Below, piece after piece: positions 1 to 4,702 of a DNA stretch of 9,395 bases (positions are counted from its first letter, which is position 1; every line of letters starts with the position of its first letter). Under the pieces are notes generated by a model, which did no database searches, was not told where the DNA came from, and saw only the letters and a program-made list of their open reading frames with translations. The stretch is from NCBI GenBank assembly GCA_016302405.1, contig JAEDNR010000076.1:1-9395 (forward strand), written 5' to 3'. This DNA is from Oscillospiraceae bacterium. Its GTDB lineage: Bacteria > Bacillota > Clostridia > Oscillospirales > Oscillospiraceae. The translations under genes were made by a program, and so were the position numbers.

Positions 1-209
1 GTCATCCAGACCGCCGGGCGGTCTTTTGCTTTCCGGCAGGGATTGAAGGACACAAACGCAAATCCCCGCTTGTTCGCAAAGGTGATCTGAGTCTTGGCGA
101 CCTTGATTTTCACATCGGGAATCCGGGTCAGAATCGCATTTTCCAGCCGTTCGTAGATGGGCAAAGCATCCATGTGTTCGCCGAAGAAGGATAAAATATC
201 GTTGTCCAT
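1..209 (-). CDS. DUF5655-like protein, 3' end cut by window edge
   Basis: Minus-strand frame starting at the ATG complementary to 207-209 and running off the window start; 69 codons are visible. A good Shine-Dalgarno (GGAGGAG on the minus strand, about 212-218) lies just upstream and decides the start. The protein begins MDNDILSFFGEHMDALPIYE and continues with an Ile-Pro-Asp-Val, Lys-x-x-Lys-Thr-Gln-Ile-x-Phe pattern, then a Phe-Val-Ser-Phe strand. This resembles the N-terminal half of small Clostridia proteins assigned to DUF5655, from memory of the family; no biochemical role is firmly known. It is the last visible member of a minus-strand run. The C-terminal half lies outside the window, so integrity cannot be judged. 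Confidence 0.6.
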   Translation of the reverse strand, partial: MDNDILSFFGEHMDALPIYERLENAILTRIPDVKIKVAKTQITFANKRGFAFVSFNPCRKAKDRPAVWM

Positions 210-257
210 TGCCGCTCCTCCGTTAAATTCCTTTTCTTTGATTACTGCGGTACAGTT

Positions 258-326
258 TTATTTGAGCATAAAAACTGCCCATGCGCCTTGGTAATCAGAT
301 AGATGTTCACTCCAGTAGACCTGCAT
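258..326 (-). pseudogene. 22-codon frame, probable C-terminal gene remnant
   Basis: A short minus-strand frame (ATG at 324-326, TAA at 258-260) reads MQVYWSEHLSDYQGAWAVFM plus two residues. It has no ribosome binding site of its own, and its ATG lies at the edge of the 325-359 palindrome. The aromatic-rich composition looks like the tail of a larger protein rather than a complete small protein, so I read it as a remnant left after deletion of the upstream part. I do not recognise the parent family. A translated real peptide is possible but not supported. Confidence 0.25.
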
Positions 327-359
327 TTTTCAAAATGACACTTTATCATTTTGAAAAAT
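325..359. repeat. 14-bp perfect inverted repeat with 7-nt loop
   Basis: Arms ATTTTTCAAAATGA (325-338) and TCATTTTGAAAAAT (346-359) are exact reverse complements around CACTTTA. The TGA stop of the 36-aa frame at 330-440 lies inside the left arm. A true T-tract is missing on both strands, so a classical intrinsic terminator is not convincing. A protein-binding operator or the end of a small mobile element is equally possible. Confidence 0.6.
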
Positions 360-440
360 CTTTCTGTAATTCATTCGCTTTGCAAATATCAGTATTTCCG
401 CTAAGGCGGTGACTGCCACTGTCAGATTGCAGGCGTTCAT
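330..440 (-). CDS. 36-aa small protein, possibly DUF6774-like and shortened
   Basis: Minus-strand frame from ATG (438-440) to TGA (330-332). A strong Shine-Dalgarno, AAAGGGGTGAT on the minus strand, sits just upstream and is the main reason to call it. The peptide starts MNACNLTVAVTALAEILIFA and ends with a basic, polar tail (KRMNYRKIFQNDKVSF). The first 14 residues resemble very small Clostridia proteins of the DUF6774 type (Met-Asn-x-Cys start followed by a small-residue helix). This is a recollection rather than a search result. Those proteins normally continue for 15-25 more residues, so the tail may be frameshifted. Its stop codon falls inside a perfect palindrome. Confidence 0.4.
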   Translation of the reverse strand: MNACNLTVAVTALAEILIFAKRMNYRKIFQNDKVSF

Positions 441-459
441 ATCCGATCACCCCTTTAGT

Positions 460-605
460 TCAGAATATGCGCGCCGGGGGCGAAAAGGTACGGAAAAAGT
501 AAAATAGCGTAAGCATCACAAGGATTCTCTCGCCGGTACCAAAGCGGATGTAGTCCAATTCCGAACCGCTGATCTTCAAAGTACCGTTTTTGCGTTGTAC
601 AGCAT
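460..605 (-). pseudogene. Alpha/beta-hydrolase-like N-terminal remnant, frameshifted
   Basis: Just after the GNAT stop, an ATG at 603-605 preceded by AGGGG opens MLYNAK and then hits TGA in its own frame. Shifting one base at the A5 run (about 592-597) gives NGTLKISGSELDYIRFGTGE followed by RILVML. This resembles the first beta strands of alpha/beta hydrolases, which usually continue Pro-Gly-Leu-Gly-Asp-Gly. Here that segment is absent and the frame continues LFYFFRTFSPPARIF to a TGA at 460-462. I read this as a one-base loss plus an internal deletion and 3' loss. No catalytic Ser, Asp or His region remains. It sat in an operon with the GNAT gene (5-bp spacing). Confidence 0.45.
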
Positions 606-610
606 CGCCC

Positions 611-1228
611 CTACCATTCCTTTTTCATTATAAAGTTTGTAAGCCATACACCTCCGCGCTCCACCTGCTGCTCCCTGACTACGGTGTATCCCCGCTTTTC
701 AAAGAACGGCCTTGCCGTGATGGATGCGTGGGTAGTAAATTCCGCGGCTTCGGTGTTTTGTTCCAATGCATCGCAAATCGCTGTTGCCGCACCCCGGCGC
801 TGGTAATCCTTATGTACATAAAGTCTGTCCAGATAGCCGATTTCATCCATGTCACCGAAGCCAACGATCTTACCGTCCATCTCCGCCACCACTGTGTGGT
901 GCGCCTGAAGGGATTCGTTCTATGCTTCCAGATTTACCTTGCCTGTTGCCCAGGCTGCCAGCTGCTCCTGCGTGTAGTCTTTAGGGCAGCACCGCATAAT
1001 TTGGCAAGGAAGCTCAGCGAGAGATTTTGTGCCAGTACAAAGTTTCAAAAACGAGGGAATACTGTATGTATTTCCCGTTTTGGAAACTGCAGAACTGGTG
1101 CAAAAGATCCGCTGAGATCAACAGACATAATTATGCGGTGCTGCCTTAGCATTCACCGTGTGCACGGTATCATAGAAAAGCCGTGCCAATTGGGCACAAT
1201 CCGTTTTTACATAGTTTCGGAGTAACAT
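611..1228 (-). pseudogene. GNAT acetyltransferase, disrupted by a MITE and a nonsense codon
   Basis: The start is ATG at 1226-1228, with GGAGAGG a few bases upstream. The first 29 codons (MLLRNYVKTDCAQLARLFYD, then TVHTVNAK) are followed by the inserted element 985-1145, which brings a TGA into frame. Removing the element plus one TTAG copy (165 bp) restores a 151-codon frame: AKDYTQEQLAAWATGKVNLE, then Ala, then TAG at 920-922 where homologues have Trp, then NESLQAHHTVVAEMDGKIVG and so on to a stop at 611-613. The acetyl-CoA pyrophosphate loop (QRRGAA) and the C-terminal ITARPFFEKRGY segment are intact in sequence. The ancestral protein was a normal-length ~150-aa GNAT of unknown substrate. 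It lies 57 bp after the alkylation-repair gene, probably once in the same operon. The two independent lesions make function very unlikely. Confidence 0.88.
981..1149. mobile_element. 161-bp MITE-like element with TTAG target duplication
   Basis: The element 985-1145 has perfect 17-bp terminal inverted repeats, GGCAGCACCGCATAATT (985-1001) and its reverse complement (1129-1145). It is flanked by TTAG at 981-984 and 1146-1149. The target gene becomes continuous and in frame when the element and one TTAG are removed. Inside, CTCAGCG (1013-1019) pairs with CGCTGAG (1110-1116), and further arms around AAAACG/CGTTTT extend the pairing toward a loop near 1062-1067. Nearly the whole element can therefore fold as one imperfect hairpin. 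It encodes nothing. A 4-bp YTAR-type target suggests mobilisation by an IS5-group transposase, which is inference. Confidence 0.85.
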
Positions 1229-1285
1229 AAACCTCTCCATACCTGTATTCATGTTATGCTTCCGCAAAACTGTGCCTCACGAATG

Positions 1286-1936
1286 TCATCTCCGTTTCCG
1301 CAGTTCCGGGCGAAGCTCCTTATACTTTTGCTTCCAATCCTCCGAAATCCGGAAAGAATCACAGATTTTCTGGATGGCCTTGCCATTGATATTGTATTTC
1401 AGGTCGTTTATCTGAAACCACGCATACACCACTTCCGGCTCGTAGATGGCAAGCTCCGCAATGAGCCAGCCCTCCGCCATCTGGACATAGTAGGCTTCAT
1501 CATTGTGCACAAGAGGCAAAAGCTGCGCGGCGTGCCCCTTGCACAGCCGGGAGATAAACAACACATACCCCCAGCGGCGGATGAAGGGATCTTCCGAATG
1601 GATGTAGTTCTTTGCATACAGAAGCGCCACATCAAAATCCAGATCCGCAACGTAGCTGATGAGCTGGTCGGTATGCCACCAGTTGGAAAAGAGCAGATTC
1701 TCATGGATGAATGCCATCCGCTCGTCTGCATTTCGGATCTGATTCAGGGGCACATAGAAATAAATTCTATGGAATTGCTGCTGATCCAAAATGTAAGGGC
1801 GCAGAGCGGACACGTCTGCTTTCTGTTTCACGTACTGCCGGATAAGCCGGTCCACATCCCCGGTTTTATAATGCTCCGGCAGCGCGTCCAGGTCTTTCTG
1901 AACCTGCTCTTTGGTGAGTTTCATGTTGCCGACCAT
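1286..1936 (-). CDS. AlkD-like DNA alkylation repair protein (HEAT-repeat glycosylase)
   Basis: A 216-aa protein of the DNA alkylation repair family (PF08713, AlkC/AlkD type). Members excise positively charged N3- and N7-alkylpurines from DNA through an all-helical HEAT-like superhelix. Visible signature: FSNWWHTDQL at 83-92, where Trp86 and Asp90 have the W-x3-D spacing of AlkD Trp109/Asp113; and QMAEGWLIAE at 152-161, where Trp157 matches AlkD Trp187. Helical repeats fill residues 45-190 and the tail is basic (ELRKRR). I chose ATG 1936 because AGGTGG lies 5 nt upstream; GTG at 1945 and ATG at 1924 are in frame but less well placed. It begins 9 nt after the stop of the AlkZ-related gene, so the two are almost surely co-transcribed and translated in series. 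Length is slightly below the ~230 aa usual for AlkD. Confidence 0.85.
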   Translation of the reverse strand: MVGNMKLTKEQVQKDLDALPEHYKTGDVDRLIRQYVKQKADVSALRPYILDQQQFHRIYFYVPLNQIRNADERMAFIHENLLFSNWWHTDQLISYVADLDFDVALLYAKNYIHSEDPFIRRWGYVLFISRLCKGHAAQLLPLVHNDEAYYVQMAEGWLIAELAIYEPEVVYAWFQINDLKYNINGKAIQKICDSFRISEDWKQKYKELRPELRKRR

Positions 1937-1945
1937 AGGAACCAC

Positions 1946-2638
1946 CTATCTTCCTTCAATAAATTTCCGAATGGATTTTTCCTCAGCCATAGGATTCAGC
2001 CGCAGGATTTGCTCTCTGATTTTTTCGTAGCTCTCGTTCGCGTCAAGCACCGGAATCGCAAAGCAGCGCTTCTCCCAGAAGTCCTCCACCGTGGTAAAGA
2101 CGGTGCTGTTCCATCCGTATTCGATGCCAAATTTGTTTTTCTTCTGCTGCCGGCCGGTCATGGTGATAAACATGCCCATTTGCAGTTCCACCATTGCTTT
2201 GTCAAACTGGGCCTTGTCCTCCCTGCCGAAGCCGCCCAGGGCCTTGATCTCATGGAGCGGAGCCTCACTGGCCGATACGATTTCATAGATTCGCTTCGCC
2301 ATGTGGCTGATGCCGCCCTCGGCGTAGGCTTCTTCAAAGGATTCCCCATTTCTGCGGACAGCATAGAAACAGGGATACCAGTCCTTGGTAATGAATCCGC
2401 TGGTCTTGAAGAACACCTTGGAATACGCGATATCCCGACGCTCCTCCAGCACCCGCATCCGCCATTCCCAGGGGTCAACCGCGGGGTCGCCGCAGTGCCA
2501 CTTCACCGGGGTGTCCAGCATATCCTGATTCGTCCAGTCATAGTCGATCAGCGCGAAAATACCCTTAGCATTGCCGCCGCCCATGGAAAAGCCGCAGGCA
2601 AGCAGCTCCCGGCAGAAATCTTCAAAGTTATGGATCAT
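1946..2638 (-). CDS. AlkZ-related protein (winged-helix, YcaQ-like)
   Basis: A 230-aa soluble protein that I associate with the group annotated as AlkZ-related. AlkZ/YcaQ is a winged-helix glycosylase that unhooks DNA interstrand crosslinks and excises alkylpurines; this group is shorter and its activity is not established. Recognisable blocks are FSMGGGNAKGIFALIDYDW (17-35), a Trp-His-x-Gly-Asp-Pro-x3-Asp-Pro-Trp-Glu-Trp-Arg-Met-Arg stretch (47-62), TKDWYPCFYAVRR (84-96), LGGFGRED (134-141), LQMGMFITMTGR (152-163) and GWNSTVFTTVEDFW (175-188). I cannot point to the Q-x-D/Q-x-Q catalytic motif of AlkZ. ATG 2638 is chosen because AAGGAAACAAGG precedes it; the open frame continues upstream to 2770 but runs into repeat DNA. 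It is the first gene of the operon with the AlkD-like gene, which supports a shared DNA-repair role. Confidence 0.7.
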   Translation of the reverse strand: MIHNFEDFCRELLACGFSMGGGNAKGIFALIDYDWTNQDMLDTPVKWHCGDPAVDPWEWRMRVLEERRDIAYSKVFFKTSGFITKDWYPCFYAVRRNGESFEEAYAEGGISHMAKRIYEIVSASEAPLHEIKALGGFGREDKAQFDKAMVELQMGMFITMTGRQQKKNKFGIEYGWNSTVFTTVEDFWEKRCFAIPVLDANESYEKIREQILRLNPMAEEKSIRKFIEGR

Positions 2639-2705
2639 TCCTTGTTTCCTTCTCTCGTAACGGTTCCATAATGACAAAGACTTTCCTGTAAATGATCGTT
2701 TATAT

Positions 2706-2748
2706 GACCAATGCGATTCGACAGCTGCACTGGCGCGGGAATCTCCGA
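2706..2748 (+). repeat. Diverged copy A of the dispersed palindromic repeat
   Basis: The segment around AATGCGATTCGACAGCTG and CACTGGCGCGGGAATCTCC follows the same order as the repeat at 9357-9395 (GTCATTGCGA, then ACTGGCGTGGCAATCT), with several substitutions. It lies directly beside copy B and extends the upstream open frame of the AlkZ-related gene, which argues against that extension being protein-coding. Confidence 0.4.
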
Positions 2749-2776
2749 CGTACAGCAGGGCACGAATCAATTAAGG

Positions 2777-2815
2777 TGTCATTCCGAACCAGTCCTCAGA
2801 CTGGTGTGGGAATCC
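2777..2815 (+). repeat. Dispersed palindromic repeat, copy B
   Basis: Stem CCAGTC (2789-2794)/GACTGG (2799-2804) around CTCA, with outer pairs ATTCC (2781-2785)/GGAAT (2809-2813). The layout GTCATT...CCAGT...ACTGG...AATC is that of copy C and the window-end copy, with GG in place of GC in the outer stem. Confidence 0.65.
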
Positions 2816-2850
2816 CCCTCGTCATTGTGACCGCTTTCTTCTAAAGATGG

Positions 2851-2888
2851 AGATTGCCACGCCAGTTAGAGAACTGGCTCGCAATGAC
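2851..2888 (-). repeat. Dispersed palindromic repeat, copy C (inverted)
   Basis: AGATTGCCACGCCAGTT, loop AGAG, AACTGGC, then TCGCAATGAC. Stem GCCAGTT (2861-2867)/AACTGGC (2872-2878) with outer ATTGC (2853-2857)/GCAAT (2881-2885). Its reverse complement shares GTCATTGCGA and ACTGGCGTGGCAATCT with the copy at 9357-9395, so these are members of one family in opposite orientation. Confidence 0.75.
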
Positions 2889-2908
2889 CGGGAATTCGTA
2901 CTCCCCCC

Positions 2909-2953
2909 GTCCCTGCGCTAGCGCAGGGACACCCCCCTCACAAGTGCGGGGGG
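2909..2953. repeat. 22-bp perfect palindrome followed by C6/G6 hairpin
   Basis: GTCCCTGCGCTAGCGCAGGG plus AC (2909-2930) is a loopless perfect palindrome with 11-bp arms. Immediately after it, CCCCCC (2932-2937) pairs with GGGGGG (2948-2953) around TCACAAGTGC. The downstream block ACCACCCGTACACCATTTGG to about 2995 looks like part of the same composite repeat. No coding function is apparent. Confidence 0.6.
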
Positions 2954-3073
2954 CAAGGCGTCTAACCACCCGTACACCATTTGGGGCCGGTGCGCTAAAC
3001 GATCATTTATATGAGGAATATACAGTAAAAAGCTTTCATTCTCCACTTCCGGACAGGCTTCATAGATATTCAT
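2918..3073 (-). pseudogene. GNAT-like gene start truncated by repeat DNA
   Basis: A consensus promoter, an AAGGAGG ribosome binding site and ATG at 3071-3073 lead into MNIYEACPEVENESFLL. This matches the typical beginning of a family of GNAT acetyltransferases (Met-Asn-Ile-Tyr-Glu-x-Cys-Pro-x-x-Glu-Asn-Glu-x-Phe-Leu-Leu), as I recall it. After about residue 17 the similarity ends: the frame runs through the TATATGA/GATCATTTA boundary into the repeat cluster and stops at TAG 2918-2920 after 51 codons. The acetyl-CoA-binding region is absent. I infer that insertion or recombination at the repeat removed the rest of the gene and left its promoter facing the AlkZ-related/AlkD operon. Confidence 0.6.
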
Positions 3074-3103
3074 GCCGCTGCCTCCTTATGATTCCACACA
3101 CAA

Positions 3104-3132
3104 ATTATAGAACATCTGTTCATATCTGTCAA
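3104..3132 (-). promoter_or_regulatory. Consensus sigma-A promoter TTGACA-17-TATAAT
   Basis: On the minus strand, TTGACA (complement of 3127-3132) and TATAAT (complement of 3104-3109) are separated by exactly 17 bp. This is a full-consensus match. Transcription would begin near 3097, just upstream of the AAGGAGG and ATG of the truncated GNAT-like gene. It could read through the repeat cluster into the repair operon about 430 bp downstream. Confidence 0.85.
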
Positions 3133-3137
3133 TCACT

Positions 3138-3156
3138 TTACCGGCAAATCCGGTAA
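3138..3156. promoter_or_regulatory. 7-bp dyad between divergent promoters
   Basis: TTACCGG (3138-3144) and CCGGTAA (3150-3156) flank CAAAT, just upstream of the minus-strand -35 box and about 75 bp before the plus-strand -35. The plus strand continues with T-rich sequence, but no gene lies upstream to terminate. An operator site is the simplest reading, unproven. Confidence 0.35.
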
Positions 3157-3230
3157 TTCTTTTCTTTGCTTATGCGGTGTAATTTTACCTTTGTTTCCTC
3201 CGTATTCCTTTTAAGATTTAATTAATAAAC

Positions 3231-3259
3231 TTGCATTAAGGCGGGAAATAGACTATACT
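3231..3259 (+). promoter_or_regulatory. Sigma-A promoter TTGCAT-17-TATACT
   Basis: TTGCAT (3231-3236) and TATACT (3254-3259) with a 17-bp spacer, preceded by an AT-rich UP-like stretch (TTAAGATTTAATTAATAAA). It lies about 50 bp before the start codon of the surface-protein operon. Confidence 0.75.
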
Positions 3260-3308
3260 CTACTTAAATTCATTATGTCGAAATATGCTGACATTGAAAG
3301 GAATTGCC

Positions 3309-4691
3309 ATGAAAGAAAGAAGCATTGACGAAGGAAGGCTGCAGCCGGTCAATTCCCGCCACCGTCCGCCCCAAAAGAGAAAGCCCCGTCCCTTTATAGG
3401 TCCCTACCTGTTGATTCTGGCGGTGCTGCTGGGGCTCTCCGCCTGCACGCTGCGCTACGTTCACAGCGCCCTGGAAGAGTATGAAGCCTCCCAGCCGGAA
3501 AATATTCTGGCCGGCCAGATAGAAAAACTGCGCAAACCGGGAGCCGGAAGCCAATTCGAGGATATTGTGTCCCTGGATAAAATGCGCAGCGAATGGAGCG
3601 CTACCGAGGAGGAGGTCGCCCAATTCAAACAGGACTTCCTTGCAAGCTCCATTACCTTCCAGGAAGATCACAGCGTGGTGGATTCTACGAAGAAGACCTT
3701 CGACGTGCTGAGCAACGGCTGTAAAGTGGCCACCGTTACGCTGAACCATGTGGGACAGGAGAACCGTCTGCTGATCTTTACACTGGATCGGTGGAGCGTG
3801 GGAAAAATGGAAGTCACCGGCTATAAGTTTCAGCTCACCGCCCCCGCCTCCGTGATTATCAAAAGCAACGGCAAGGTGCTGCAGGGCGAAATCACCGATG
3901 GGATGGCCACTTATGATGTCCGCAGTCTGGTTCCCCTGAACGTGGAGATTTGCGATATTCTGGGTAACAGCGTCCCCTATGACCAGAAGAATCTCCCTAC
4001 TTTTACGGACTATAAGGTCACCATCCCCGAAAGCTACACCATTTGCGGAGTGGAGCCAGTATCCATAGAAGCCGCCTCCCTGGAGCCCATGGAGGAACTG
4101 AAATATGTGAAGGAATACTGCCCGGATTTGCCGGACATTGCCACCTATACCCTGCGCATCCTCTCCGGCGAGCCGGACTTCAAGATCCTGGACAGCGGCG
4201 GCAATGAAGTAGATTTTACCATCGAGGACAGGAAGGTCACCATCGCCGGGAATTTTGCCGGTCAGGATTCCCTGTCACTGTCTGTGAATATTGACCCGCT
4301 GGCAGTGGCGAAGCTGTGGAGCCTGTTTATGACCCAGGATCTCACCGGCCCCAACAACGGCTACGGTCAGATTGAGCCCTACCTGATTAAAGGTTCCTAT
4401 TTGCAGGATGTGGCGTGGAAATGGGCCACCGGTCAGGACATCACGTTCACCAGCAACCATACCCTGAAAAACCCACCTTTCCAGGTGGAAACCATATCCA
4501 ATTATGTGGTTTACTCCGATAATTGCTTCTCCTGCGATATCCGGCTGGAAAAGACGCTGGTGCTCACCCGTACCGGAGAAGAAGTGAAAGATGTGGTAAA
4601 CTCCACATTTTATTTCGTAAAATACGACGATACGGATAACGGCGCAGACGACCCCCACTGGTTCCTCGCCGATTACCGTGAAATTCTCTAA
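3309..4691 (+). CDS. Membrane-anchored extracytoplasmic protein of unknown function
   Basis: 460 aa. A basic, proline-rich cytoplasmic tail (residues 1-28) precedes one hydrophobic segment (29-47, GPYLLILAVLLGLSACTLRY), so the rest should lie outside the cell. The segment contains Leu-Ser-Ala-Cys (43-46), which fits a lipobox, but the long N-tail favours a signal anchor. Residues ~52-165 look like an alpha+beta, NTF2/cystatin-like domain (LEEYEASQPENILAGQIEKL). Residues 170-330 look like beta-rich, Ig-like repeats, and 331-460 like a second NTF2-like domain ending HWFLADYREI. I know no specific function. ATG 3309 is preferred over an in-frame ATG at 3285 because GAAAGGA sits ~7 nt upstream of it. 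The phosphodiester glycosidase gene follows 11 nt downstream, so the two proteins probably work together at the cell surface. Confidence 0.85.
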   Translation: MKERSIDEGRLQPVNSRHRPPQKRKPRPFIGPYLLILAVLLGLSACTLRYVHSALEEYEASQPENILAGQIEKLRKPGAGSQFEDIVSLDKMRSEWSATEEEVAQFKQDFLASSITFQEDHSVVDSTKKTFDVLSNGCKVATVTLNHVGQENRLLIFTLDRWSVGKMEVTGYKFQLTAPASVIIKSNGKVLQGEITDGMATYDVRSLVPLNVEICDILGNSVPYDQKNLPTFTDYKVTIPESYTICGVEPVSIEAASLEPMEELKYVKEYCPDLPDIATYTLRILSGEPDFKILDSGGNEVDFTIEDRKVTIAGNFAGQDSLSLSVNIDPLAVAKLWSLFMTQDLTGPNNGYGQIEPYLIKGSYLQDVAWKWATGQDITFTSNHTLKNPPFQVETISNYVVYSDNCFSCDIRLEKTLVLTRTGEEVKDVVNSTFYFVKYDDTDNGADDPHWFLADYREIL

Positions 4692-4702
4692 GGAGGTGCG
4701 CT

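Larger units (their letters stand above)
2689..3009. repeat. Segment bounded by 14-bp inverted repeats TAAATGATCGTTTA
   Basis: TAAATGATCGTTTA (2689-2702) is the exact reverse complement of TAAACGATCATTTA (2996-3009). Because the core is nearly self-complementary, the two sites also align as a direct repeat with two mismatches, extending through TATATGA. The ~290 bp between them consist almost wholly of palindromic repeat units, and both sides carry coding-like sequence. This could be a composite insertion with diverged target duplications or inverted ends. No coding capacity is seen inside. Confidence 0.5.

Noticed and set aside
43..46. Lipoprotein reading of the 460-aa surface protein (residues 43-46, Leu-Ser-Ala-Cys)
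   Set aside because: The coordinates here are residue numbers. A 28-residue basic, proline-rich tail before the hydrophobic segment is unusual for a lipoprotein signal, so a signal anchor is preferred, though not excluded.
590..1225. 211-codon plus-strand frame across the GNAT region
   Set aside because: It crosses both gene and inserted element, has no RBS, and is antisense to a recognisable GNAT sequence.
1256..2671. 471-codon plus-strand open frame antisense to the repair operon
   Set aside because: It mirrors two well-supported minus-strand genes with family motifs and good ribosome binding sites. The plus-strand translation has no recognisable domain and no convincing RBS.
2639..2770. 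44-residue N-terminal extension of the AlkZ-related protein
   Set aside because: The extension is encoded by palindromic repeat DNA and lacks an RBS; ATG 2638 has an AAGGA-type site and matches where family similarity begins.
2706..2953. CRISPR-like array
   Set aside because: The repeated units differ in orientation and sequence, and spacing is irregular. They are palindromic interspersed repeats, with no cas genes nearby.
3285..3308. Upstream in-frame ATG for the 460-aa protein
   Set aside because: It has no RBS, and the GAAAGGA sequence inside this stretch is correctly spaced for ATG 3309.
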